This document shows, in pieces, positions 1 through 5,531 of a DNA stretch of 5,531 nt; within the stretch, counting starts at the first letter, position 1, and each line of letters opens with the position of its first letter. Source of the DNA: JAMOQA01 sp964420365 (GTDB lineage Bacteria > Acidobacteriota > Polarisedimenticolia > J045); NCBI GenBank assembly GCA_964420365.1, contig CAYQTA010000039.1:1-5531 (forward strand), written 5' to 3'. Below the pieces are notes generated by a model. It was given only the letters and a program-made list of their open reading frames with translations, did not search any database and was not told where the DNA came from. A program made the translations under genes and the position numbers.

Positions 1-118
1 GCTCGCGGTTCAGCCGGTCGACCAGCCCGCTGCCCCCGCGGACCAGCCGAGCCATGTCGACACCGAAGACGTACCGGTGGATTCCCGGAAAGTCGAACGA
101 GACCAGGTAACGGGCCAT
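1..118 (-). CDS. Cas10/Cmr2-like palm-domain protein, N-terminal fragment
   Basis: Only the first 39 codons are in the window; the gene runs off the left edge. The ATG at 118-116 is preceded by GGGAGG (131-126) at a 7-nt spacing, which supports this start. The peptide opens with a hydrophobic strand carrying an acidic residue (YLVSFDF, Asp9), followed by GIHRYVF and then LVRGGSGLVDRLN. This strand, 'GI-x-x-(Y/F)-(V/I)-F' and '(I/L)RG(A/G)S-x-L(L/V)' order is what I know from the palm domain of Cas10 (Csm1/Cmr2) and stand-alone Cas10-like proteins, where it begins the polymerase/cyclase fold. In type III CRISPR that fold makes cyclic oligoadenylates from ATP. No adjacent Cas gene or CRISPR array is visible, so a stand-alone enzyme is inferred. 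The catalytic GGDD-type motif would lie outside the window, so activity cannot be judged. The gene starts 113 bp after the lipoprotein stop on the same strand and may be co-transcribed with it. Confidence 0.65.
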   Translation of the reverse strand, partial: MARYLVSFDFPGIHRYVFGVDMARLVRGGSGLVDRLNRE

Positions 119-175
119 TTCGCGGCCTCCCTACCGCCCCGGCTGCGTGCCGCTCCCCGTGGCAGGCCCCCGCAA

Positions 176-198
176 GGGCCGCGGGCGACGGGCGGCCC
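176..198 (-). terminator. GC-rich hairpin between lipoprotein and Cas10-like gene
   Basis: A perfect 7-bp inverted repeat (GGGCCGC / GCGGCCC) with a 9-nt loop lies between the lipoprotein stop (232) and the next start (118). On the minus strand it is followed only by TT and then G residues, so it lacks the U-tract of a standard intrinsic terminator. It could be a weak or partial terminator, an mRNA-stabilising structure, or chance in GC-rich DNA. It bears on whether the downstream gene shares the lipoprotein's transcript. Confidence 0.3.
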
Positions 199-231
199 CG
201 GGAATCGGCTGCCAATACCGGTGGTGACGAG

Positions 232-1035
232 TCATTCCACCCCCGGACTCCCAACCAACGAGACACCTCGATCGCTTTCTATACCAGAAACACGGCCGAA
301 CTGGAAGGGGTCCGGGCATCCCGGCCTCCGGGCGAGAGGCCCTCCGCCGGCATTCTCCCCGCCCGCGTCGTCGCCTTCCTCGTCGTGCTTCCGACGATGT
401 CTCGCGGGCAGGAGCATCCCGTCGTCGAGCAGGGTACCGACGAGGCGACGGGCCGTCGCCCGCACGAGGTCTTCCCAGTTGACGTAGGCGTTGCCCCTGG
501 TGAGGCCCGTCGCGTACCAGGTCACCCGCTCGTCCGGCACCGACCAGAGGTAGATCTCGTACTTCGACCAGGGCTTTTTCACCGCGTAGCCGCCGTAGGT
601 GACGGTGGTGCTGGACCCCGTCACGGTGTTCCCGCTGATCGTGGCGGATCCCGTCGTGTACGACGACTGGGGCAGGTAGACGGACGTCGTTCCCTGGCCT
701 GTCGGCTGGATCACGAGAACGGCCTCGATGCCTCGACCCCGGATCGTCGCCTCGACCTCGTCCGTGGAGTGTTCCTCTCCCGGGAAGAACAGCGTCTCGG
801 CGGGAATGCACGTGGCGGTCGTCCTCGCCTCGACCTCCGCGCAGAAGGTCCGCTCCGCCGCCCGCCGGTACGCCAGGTCCTGGAAGTTCCCGTGAACCAT
901 CACCCGCGAGAACCCCTGCGCCCCGACCTCCGGGTTCACCACCGACGTCAACCTGGTCGCCGTGCACCCGGCCAGTAGCAGGACCGTGGTCCCAAGAATG
1001 AGCAGCATCACCGCCGCCGATCCCCTTCCGTGCAT
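232..1035 (-). CDS. Putative exported lipoprotein, sigma-54-controlled
   Basis: A 267-residue protein. The start at 1035 is preferred over an in-frame ATG at 1053 because AGGAGG (1046-1041) sits 5 nt before it. The N-terminus has a basic start (MHGRG), a hydrophobic core (residues 8-22) and a lipobox LAGC with Cys24, so a signal-peptidase-II lipoprotein is expected, anchored in the inner or outer membrane. Residues about 45-210 form the compact body: a strand/helix start (VMVHGNF...), a hydrophobic strand IEAVLVIQP (103-111), a Gly/Ser/Thr-rich stretch (115-150), then KYEIYLWSV and a terminal amphipathic helix. This layout recalls small lipoproteins of the DUF4136 type, but I do not recognise the family firmly. 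Residues 211-267 are rich in charged residues, Gly and Pro and look disordered, perhaps a read-through tail. It is preceded by a near-consensus sigma-54 promoter, so it probably belongs to the regulon of the CARF activator. Its function is unknown. Confidence 0.8.
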   Translation of the reverse strand: MHGRGSAAVMLLILGTTVLLLAGCTATRLTSVVNPEVGAQGFSRVMVHGNFQDLAYRRAAERTFCAEVEARTTATCIPAETLFFPGEEHSTDEVEATIRGRGIEAVLVIQPTGQGTTSVYLPQSSYTTGSATISGNTVTGSSTTVTYGGYAVKKPWSKYEIYLWSVPDERVTWYATGLTRGNAYVNWEDLVRATARRLVGTLLDDGMLLPARHRRKHDEEGDDAGGENAGGGPLARRPGCPDPFQFGRVSGIESDRGVSLVGSPGVE

Positions 1036-1102
1036 CTTCACCTCCTGGGCCAACCGTGAGGCCCGGCGTTCACTGCGTTGGTCCCGTCGGCGAATGGCAC
1101 AA

Positions 1103-1117
1103 GCAGGGTTCGTGCCA
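1103..1117 (-). promoter_or_regulatory. Sigma-54 (-24/-12) promoter for the lipoprotein gene
   Basis: On the minus strand the sequence reads TGGCAC-GAACC-CTGC followed by T. The consensus is TGGCAC-N5-TTGCW: the -24 hexamer is perfect, the GG-N10-GC spacing is exact, and only the first T of TTGC differs. The predicted transcription start is near 1092, giving a leader of about 57 nt before the strong RBS and ATG at 1035. The core matches the one upstream of the DUF488 operon, which suggests shared control. Confidence 0.8.
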
Positions 1118-1384
1118 GCGAACAGGCATGGAGCCTCGCACCAGAAACCCCTGAAATGCGCGAGAGATAGACGCTCCTGCCGGCAGAATCAGTCGGCAAC
1201 CGAGGCGACCAGCGCGCCGACGATCCACAAGATGCCTTGGAAAGAGCTAAGACAGTTTGCGCTCGTCCGCCCGCTCCGCAGACATTGATCAGCCCGCATC
1301 CGAAACCGCCCGAAAACCGCGGCGTACCCTTCCCCCGACCACAGGTTGCTCCCGCCGGTGATGACAAGTGATTGCACCAGCTGG
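1118..1384. other. Intergenic region upstream of the lipoprotein promoter
   Basis: No convincing gene is seen on either strand. The stretch would have to carry the activator-binding site for the sigma-54 promoter at 1103-1117. Visible elements are a 10-bp perfect palindrome CTGCCGGCAG at 1177-1186 (about 90 bp upstream of the predicted start site), a patch around 1225-1260 that is more A+T rich than its surroundings, and two near-identical direct repeats, CCGAAACCGC (1300-1309) and CCGAAAACCGC (1310-1320). None can be assigned as the activator site on sequence alone. Confidence 0.35.
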
Positions 1385-1399
1385 CGGTCGCTCCGACCG
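1385..1399 (-). terminator. Hairpin just downstream of the DUF488/DuOB operon
   Basis: A perfect 6-bp stem CGGTCG / CGACCG with a 3-nt loop lies 10 bp after the stop codon of the last operon gene (stop at 1412-1410). There is no U-tract after it on the minus strand; an 8-bp palindrome CCAGCTGG (1377-1384) adjoins it. The position suggests an operon-end structure such as a weak terminator or 3' stabiliser, but the missing U-tract argues against efficient intrinsic termination. Confidence 0.35.
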
Positions 1400-1409
1400 G
1401 ACTTTCGCG

Positions 1410-2039
1410 TCACCGGGCGGCGATCCATCCCGACAGCTGGAGGTAGCAGCGCTCTTCTCCGCCCGTGTCCCCCGCCCACCATCGGGCGAGGGAGACGCGC
1501 ACGATGGTGCCGGCGGGGATCACCTTGGCGGGCGTCTCTTCTCCCACGTAGGCAAGCCTGAGGTCCCCGTAGTAGTACCGGTGCCGTGTCCCCCCCTTTT
1601 CTTCAGTGATCCCCAGTTTGAGGGGCTCGTCCGGAACCCAGAACTGGGTGCTGAACCGTGGCACTCCTTCTCCGGGACCGAGGTAGAGGCTGCCGTTCTC
1701 GGTCCGACGCAGCTTGCCCGTGAAGAGCCCGCGCACGTCACCCTCGTGCGGCGGGTGTTTTTGCCAGATCTTGCTCACAAGCTCGGCAGGGGACAGGGAC
1801 CCCGCGTGCCTGTACTCCTCGACCAGAACATCTTCCATGTGGGGCGGCCTGAAGTTCCGAGGAAGCGTGTACCGGATATCGAGCACGTCGCCCACCTTGA
1901 ATGGAAACTCCGACGCAGGCCAGTTGGACCCGTTCCTGTCAAGAAGACGGAACGACGGTCGATCCAGGGGCCCCATTCCCAGCGCGCCGATACAGCGGCA
2001 TGACTTCATGCGGGTACGGGCAACGATCACGACCTTCAT
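1410..2039 (-). CDS. Dual OB-domain (DuOB-like) protein
   Basis: A 209-residue soluble protein, third gene of the operon. The ATG at 2039-2037 overlaps the TGA stop (2038-2036) of the preceding DUF488 gene as ATGA, so its translation is probably coupled; a longer frame reaching 2108 is rejected for this reason. The N-terminus MKVVIVARTRMKSCRCIGAL and the C-terminal VSLARWW (182-188) with RCYLQLSGW (197-205) match my memory of the dual-OB-containing family. Strand-rich segments at about 1-80 and 105-209, separated by a short helical part (82-97), fit two OB-like barrels. OB folds often bind nucleic acid or oligonucleotides, so a nucleic-acid-binding partner for the DUF488 proteins is plausible but inferred. 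Cys14 and Cys16 sit together near the N-terminus and could bind metal, though the pair alone is weak evidence. No membrane segment or signal peptide is seen. Confidence 0.7.
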   Translation of the reverse strand: MKVVIVARTRMKSCRCIGALGMGPLDRPSFRLLDRNGSNWPASEFPFKVGDVLDIRYTLPRNFRPPHMEDVLVEEYRHAGSLSPAELVSKIWQKHPPHEGDVRGLFTGKLRRTENGSLYLGPGEGVPRFSTQFWVPDEPLKLGITEEKGGTRHRYYYGDLRLAYVGEETPAKVIPAGTIVRVSLARWWAGDTGGEERCYLQLSGWIAAR

Positions 2040-2521
2040 GGCTTGACGTGTTCCACCTCCACCCCGAGATGCCGGGCGAGCCACTCGGCCACGAGGGAAC
2101 GATGGCACGCGGCCGGCTCCTTCTCGACACAGAAGAGGGCGACGGTCTTTGCTCCCGGGCCGATCTCCTCGGCAAACGCCCGGGGATCCTGCCGCGCCAG
2201 GACCAGGTCCCGGTAGGCCGCGACGAACGCCGGTGACAGGACCGACCGCGCCCGCTTCGCCTGGCCGAGGCGGCTGTCCTCGTCCTTCTGGATCCGGCGC
2301 ACCTCGTCCGTCGGGGCGAGGCGTTTCAGGTGCAGGTAGCGGATCCCTTCCCTGGCCAGCATTTCCTGGAGACGGCGGCTGTTCAGGAACGCATACCGCG
2401 ACCCGCGCATGCCGCGTCGTTGCCGCACGTCGACGAAGGTGTCGACCCCCGCCGCCCGGAGCGCATCGAGAAAGGTCTCCTCGGTAAACCCGTAGCCCCC
2501 GATCGTCACGACCCGAAACAC
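2036..2521 (-). CDS. DUF488-family protein (second paralogue)
   Basis: A 161-residue soluble protein, second gene of the operon. The longer frame reaching 2749 overlaps the upstream gene in another frame, so I place the start at the GTG 2521-2519. This follows the purine-rich GAGGGGAGAGGG RBS region and lies 14 bp after the upstream stop. Family motifs in order are VTIGGYG (5-11), FVDVRQRRGMRGSRY (29-43), LAPT (68-71) and LFCVEKEPAACHR (129-141). The last is the CxE...CHR signature (Cys131, Glu133, Cys139-His140-Arg141) typical of DUF488, whose biochemical role I do not know. Instead of the usual 'DVRS-x-P' it has DVRQRRGMRG, with several extra basic residues, and instead of 'LGG' it has LAPT, so it is a divergent subfamily from its upstream neighbour. 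The clustered Cys, His and Arg residues suggest a catalytic or metal site. Co-expression with the other DUF488 and the OB protein suggests a complex. Confidence 0.85.
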   Translation of the reverse strand: MFRVVTIGGYGFTEETFLDALRAAGVDTFVDVRQRRGMRGSRYAFLNSRRLQEMLAREGIRYLHLKRLAPTDEVRRIQKDEDSRLGQAKRARSVLSPAFVAAYRDLVLARQDPRAFAEEIGPGAKTVALFCVEKEPAACHRSLVAEWLARHLGVEVEHVKP

Positions 2522-2535
2522 CGGTCCCTCTCCCC

Positions 2536-3096
2536 TCAGCGGTACCGCCCGCGGGACGTGTCCTTCCTTTCTTCGCCCTCGAAGAGGGTCAGCTGGCCTT
2601 CCGTCTCCCGGAGCCGGCACTCCTCCTGCGAGATCGCGCCGCCACCCCGCAGGACATGCCGGACATCGATGCCTTCCCGGGCAAGGACCTCGCCGATCAA
2701 CCGAGATCGATGGCACTCCCAGGGACGCCCCTCGCTGCAAAAGAGGCACAGCCGGTAGCCCTTCCCGATACCCTCCAGGAGGCGACGAATCCCCTCCCGG
2801 AAGAAGGGCTTTTCCCGGCAGACCGAGTACAGGACTCGACCGCCCGGGGCGTAGCAGTCGGGATCAGCCGGCCGGCCCCCGAGCTGGTCTCCCATGTAGA
2901 CGTACCGTATCCCGCGCCGCGCGAGGAGATCCCGGAGGGGCTCCCGTGAAAACTCGCGGGGATAGCGGGAAACCGGGACGCTGCGCACGTCGACGAGGAA
3001 CTGCACCCCGAGTTCTTCCAGCCGCGAGAGCAGGCCCTCCACCGACCAACCGCCGTGGCCAATGGTGAAGATCGTGCCCCCCTGTCCTTCCACCAT
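2536..3096 (-). CDS. DUF488-family protein (first paralogue, classical type)
   Basis: A 186-residue soluble protein, first gene of the sigma-54 operon. The ATG at 3096 follows GGAGG (CCGGAGG, 7-nt spacing); an in-frame TTG at 3189 would add 31 unsupported residues. All classical DUF488 motifs are present: FTIGHG (10-15), FLVDVRSVPVSRYP (33-46), the RGIRYVYMGDQLGGRP strand/loop (61-76), and CLFCSEGRPWECHR (117-130) with Cys120, Glu122 and Cys128-His129-Arg130. The molecular activity of the family is not established to my knowledge. The C-terminal tail (about 155-186) is charged and carries QLTLF (168-172), a good match to the bacterial sliding-clamp-binding pentapeptide QL[S/D]LF, hinting at an action on DNA. 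It is followed after 14 bp by a second, divergent DUF488 gene and then the OB protein. Expression probably depends on the sigma-54 promoter at 3266-3280. Confidence 0.88.
   Translation of the reverse strand: MVEGQGGTIFTIGHGGWSVEGLLSRLEELGVQFLVDVRSVPVSRYPREFSREPLRDLLARRGIRYVYMGDQLGGRPADPDCYAPGGRVLYSVCREKPFFREGIRRLLEGIGKGYRLCLFCSEGRPWECHRSRLIGEVLAREGIDVRHVLRGGGAISQEECRLRETEGQLTLFEGEERKDTSRGRYR
2581..2595 (-). other. Putative beta-clamp-binding motif QLTLF
   Basis: These codons encode Gln168-Leu-Thr-Leu-Phe172 in the charged C-terminal tail of the first DUF488 protein. Clamp-binding peptides of MutS, DnaE, UmuC and similar proteins follow QL[S/D]LF or close variants and usually lie in flexible tails, as here. 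A chance match is possible because the motif is short. Confidence 0.45.
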
Positions 3097-3254
3097 CGAC
3101 GCGCCTCCGGTAGCCTCAATTATGGCCAGCCGGAAGCGCGATTGGTAGTGACCCGAGGGGCCGCTCGCGATGCGTTCCCACGCACGCAAGGTCCCGCAGG
3201 TCCATGACCACCCACGGAACCCGGCCCTTCCCGGTCAGCGAGCAGACGGAGGCA
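3097..3254 (-). other. About 158-nt leader of the DUF488 operon, with possible leader ORF
   Basis: This is the transcribed stretch expected between the predicted sigma-54 start site (about 3254) and the first operon gene. It is long for a simple leader. It contains an ATG-started frame of 29 codons at 3205-3116, whose TGA ends 19 bp before the DUF488 ATG, but its Shine-Dalgarno is poor (GGGTGG close to the ATG). A -10-like CATAAT lies on the minus strand at 3124-3119, too close to the RBS and without a good -35. No riboswitch or tRNA-like structure is recognised. Confidence 0.35.
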
Positions 3255-3265
3255 CTGGACCATTC

Positions 3266-3280
3266 GCAGTTCCGGTGCCA
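3266..3280 (-). promoter_or_regulatory. Sigma-54 (-24/-12) promoter for the DUF488/DUF488/DuOB operon
   Basis: The minus strand reads TGGCAC-CGGAA-CTGC, then G. The -24 hexamer is a perfect match, GG-N10-GC spacing is exact, and CTGC differs from TTGC by one base. It lies 110 bp after the stop codon of the sigma-54 activator gene and about 170 bp before the first operon ATG, exactly between regulator and presumed target. It has the same core as the lipoprotein promoter at 1103-1117. Confidence 0.82.
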
Positions 3281-3340
3281 CTACCCCTGCAAGAAGGCCT
3301 GGCCGTGGCCGGGCATCCCTCCCGGCGCAGTCATCCTCCG

Positions 3341-3377
3341 ACACCCCCGTGTTCCGGGAAGACCCTGTTGCGGGGTC
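3341..3377. promoter_or_regulatory. Candidate upstream activator (enhancer) sites
   Basis: Three short symmetries cluster here: ACAC-N4-GTGT (3341-3352), TTCC-N-GGAA (3352-3360) and GACCC-N7-GGGTC (3361-3377). They lie about 85-125 bp upstream of the predicted sigma-54 start site, the usual distance for an enhancer-binding protein. The last repeat contains GCAACAGG on the minus strand, also found in the 49-bp dyad upstream of the regulator gene. They could instead be a structure ending the regulator transcript. Confidence 0.35.
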
Positions 3378-3389
3378 GCCGCGGAGTGG

Positions 3390-4898
<1,509 letters not shown>

Positions 4899-4944
4899 CG
4901 CGTCCTCCGTCCCCCGCCCCGCCGCGGGCGCGGGGCCCCCGGGC

Positions 4945-4974
4945 ACGTTAGAAGGAACCTTGTGAATCCGTCAA
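4945..4974 (-). promoter_or_regulatory. Sigma-70-like promoter of the activator gene
   Basis: On the minus strand TTGACG (4974-4969) and TAACGT (4950-4945) are separated by 18 bp, inside an A+T-richer island in otherwise very GC-rich DNA. The predicted start near 4938 leaves a leader of about 40 nt before the regulator's ATG. The -35 is strong and the -10 weak. Constitutive low-level synthesis of the sensor would suit a ligand-activated regulator. Confidence 0.5.
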
Positions 4975-5168
4975 GATCCTTGCCCCGTCCGCGGCGGCCC
5001 ACGCACGCCGCGCCCCGTCGCCCGCCGGGGAGGGTCGGTCGTCGTCGGCCGTCAGTGGGCGCGGAAGCGGCTGCGGCGATCGTGATTGCCAGGCCGACGA
5101 GACACGCCCCGCCCGCGTGCCGAGGGGGGGCAGGCCGAACGTTCCGGGATTCTGCGACAGCCGGCCAG
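4975..5168. other. GC-rich non-coding stretch
   Basis: No gene is supported here. The frames open across it are low-complexity continuations of antisense frames without an RBS. The only visible element is the 8-bp palindrome GAACGTTC (5137-5144), which contains one of the ACGTTCC half-sites shared with the dyad at 5169-5217. Confidence 0.4.
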
Positions 5169-5217
5169 ACGTTCCCCTGGATTTGCAACAGGAAGTGTTG
5201 CAAACGGGGGGGAACGT
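5169..5217. repeat. 49-bp nested perfect dyad (possible operator)
   Basis: Two concentric perfect inverted repeats share the same centre at 5193. The outer arms are ACGTTCCCC (5169-5177) and GGGGAACGT (5209-5217). The inner arms are TTTGCAAC (5182-5189) and GTTGCAAA (5197-5204), with 4-bp spacers on both sides and a 7-bp core. An extra direct half-site ACGTTCC lies at 5139-5145. No T-tract follows on either strand, so a terminator is unlikely. It lies between the activator gene and the doubtful plus-strand gene, about 95 bp upstream of the latter's predicted start site, and looks like a binding site for dimeric or tetrameric protein. Confidence 0.6.
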
Positions 5218-5249
5218 GCGGTGTCCGGGGCCGCGGGTCGGGCGGGGGC

Positions 5250-5279
5250 TTGCCGGGCGGCGGGCCGCCGCGGTAGGCT
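5250..5279 (+). promoter_or_regulatory. Possible sigma-70-like promoter on the plus strand
   Basis: TTGCCG (5250-5255) and TAGGCT (5274-5279) are separated by 18 bp, a pattern common in high-GC bacteria. The predicted start near 5286 lies 14 bp before an ATG with an upstream RBS-like AAGGAAGG. The spacer is made of GGC/GCC runs, so a chance match in GC-rich DNA is possible. Confidence 0.35.
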
Positions 5280-5299
5280 GCGGCGAAGGAAGGCCCCGC

Positions 5300-5531
5300 A
5301 TGCGTTCACGCACCATCTCCGTCCATGGCCGTGGCCCGGGCCACGGCGGTGGGCCTCCGCGGCGCCCGACGCCCTCGCGGCCCACCTCCTCCTCCCCCGC
5401 CCGGACCCCCACTCGTCCCGACCCCACCGCCGCGGCCGGGGCCTCCCCCGGGCCGGGCCGGCACCGCCGCGCCCCCACCCGCGGCGGCTCTCCCAGCCCC
5501 GCCCGCCCGGGCTCCCGCGCCCGGACCGATC
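5300..5531 (+). CDS. Doubtful Pro/Arg/Ser-rich reading frame, 3' end outside window
   Basis: An open frame of 77 codons runs from ATG 5300 to the right edge. In its favour are GGAAGG (5287-5292) at a suitable distance and a promoter-like pattern at 5250-5279. Against it, the peptide is low-complexity (Pro, Arg, Gly, Ser and Thr) with no recognisable motif, hydrophobic core or secondary-structure pattern, as expected for chance open frames in DNA this rich in G+C. If real, it could be the disordered N-terminal part of a longer protein. It is divergent from the activator gene. I do not recognise any family. Confidence 0.2.
   Translation, partial: MRSRTISVHGRGPGHGGGPPRRPTPSRPTSSSPARTPTRPDPTAAAGASPGPGRHRRAPTRGGSPSPARPGSRARTD
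5328..5347. repeat. 20-bp perfect palindrome
   Basis: GCCGTGGCCC followed by GGGCCACGGC makes an uninterrupted 20-bp palindrome, 28 bp after the doubtful ATG at 5300. It could be an operator or a structure in the 5' end of a transcript. In sequence of this G+C content some palindromes arise by chance, but 20 bp without a break is notable. Confidence 0.5.

Noticed and set aside
77..487. Short plus-strand open frames over the left end
   Set aside because: They run antisense to the lipoprotein and Cas10-like genes, have Pro/Arg/Ser-rich low-complexity products and lack ribosome binding sites.
1054..1409. Search for tRNA or CRISPR-like repeats in the largest intergenic region
   Set aside because: No T-loop plus acceptor-stem pairing and no regularly spaced repeats were found; the only repeats are the two short adjacent copies at 1300-1320.
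2103..2117. TGGCAC-N5-CGGC on the plus strand, a third sigma-54-like core
   Set aside because: It lies inside the second DUF488 gene, the -12 element is poor, and no plus-strand gene follows.
2522..2749. N-terminal extension of the second DUF488 gene up to 2749
   Set aside because: It would overlap the first DUF488 gene in another frame and adds a Pro/Arg/Gly-rich segment without family similarity; the GTG at 2521 has a good RBS and sits right before the first family motif.
3119..3124. CATAAT as a sigma-70 -10 element for the DUF488 operon
   Set aside because: There is no -35 match at 16-18 bp and it would start transcription almost at the RBS; the sigma-54 core upstream explains the operon better.
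3190..3204. GG-N10-GC match on the minus strand in the operon leader (TGGTCATGGACCTGC)
   Set aside because: Only the invariant dinucleotides match; the rest of the consensus is poor compared with the nearby core at 3266-3280.

Overview
The window is high-GC DNA (about two-thirds G+C by eye) with almost every credible gene on the minus strand. A lipobox signal peptide, a sigma-54 activator and two strong sigma-54 promoter cores point to a Gram-negative-type, high-GC bacterium of a sigma-54-using phylum (myxobacterial, desulfobacterial, acidobacterial or similar). The taxon itself cannot be named from the sequence.

Layout, reading the minus strand from right to left. (1) 4898-3390: a sigma-54 enhancer-binding activator of RtcR type, with an N-terminal CARF-like sensor domain, a central AAA+ domain with an intact GAFTGA loop, and a C-terminal Fis-type HTH. 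A sigma-70-like promoter lies just upstream. (2) 3389-3097: an intergenic region with a near-consensus sigma-54 promoter (3266-3280), possible upstream activator sites and a leader of about 160 nt. (3) 3096-1410: a tight three-gene operon of two different DUF488-family proteins and a protein that looks like the dual-OB-domain (DuOB) family. The last two genes are coupled by an ATGA overlap. (4) 1409-1036: an intergenic region with a hairpin after the operon and a second near-consensus sigma-54 promoter (1103-1117). (5) 1035-232: an exported lipoprotein. (6) 118-1: the first 39 codons of a gene leaving the left edge, whose N-terminus resembles the palm-domain start of stand-alone Cas10/Cmr2-like proteins.

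The right end (4899-5531) holds the regulator's promoter, a striking 49-bp nested dyad centred at 5193, and a doubtful plus-strand reading frame with a plausible promoter and RBS.

The simplest model is one signalling circuit. A Cas10-like nucleotidyl cyclase would make a cyclic oligonucleotide, the CARF domain of the activator would sense it, and the activator would then open the two sigma-54 promoters to express the DUF488/DUF488/DuOB operon and the lipoprotein, possibly with the Cas10-like gene. Promoter cores, gene order and domain motifs are read directly from the sequence. The ligand link and any defence or RNA-repair role are inference. No CRISPR array, tRNA, rRNA or insertion sequence was seen.
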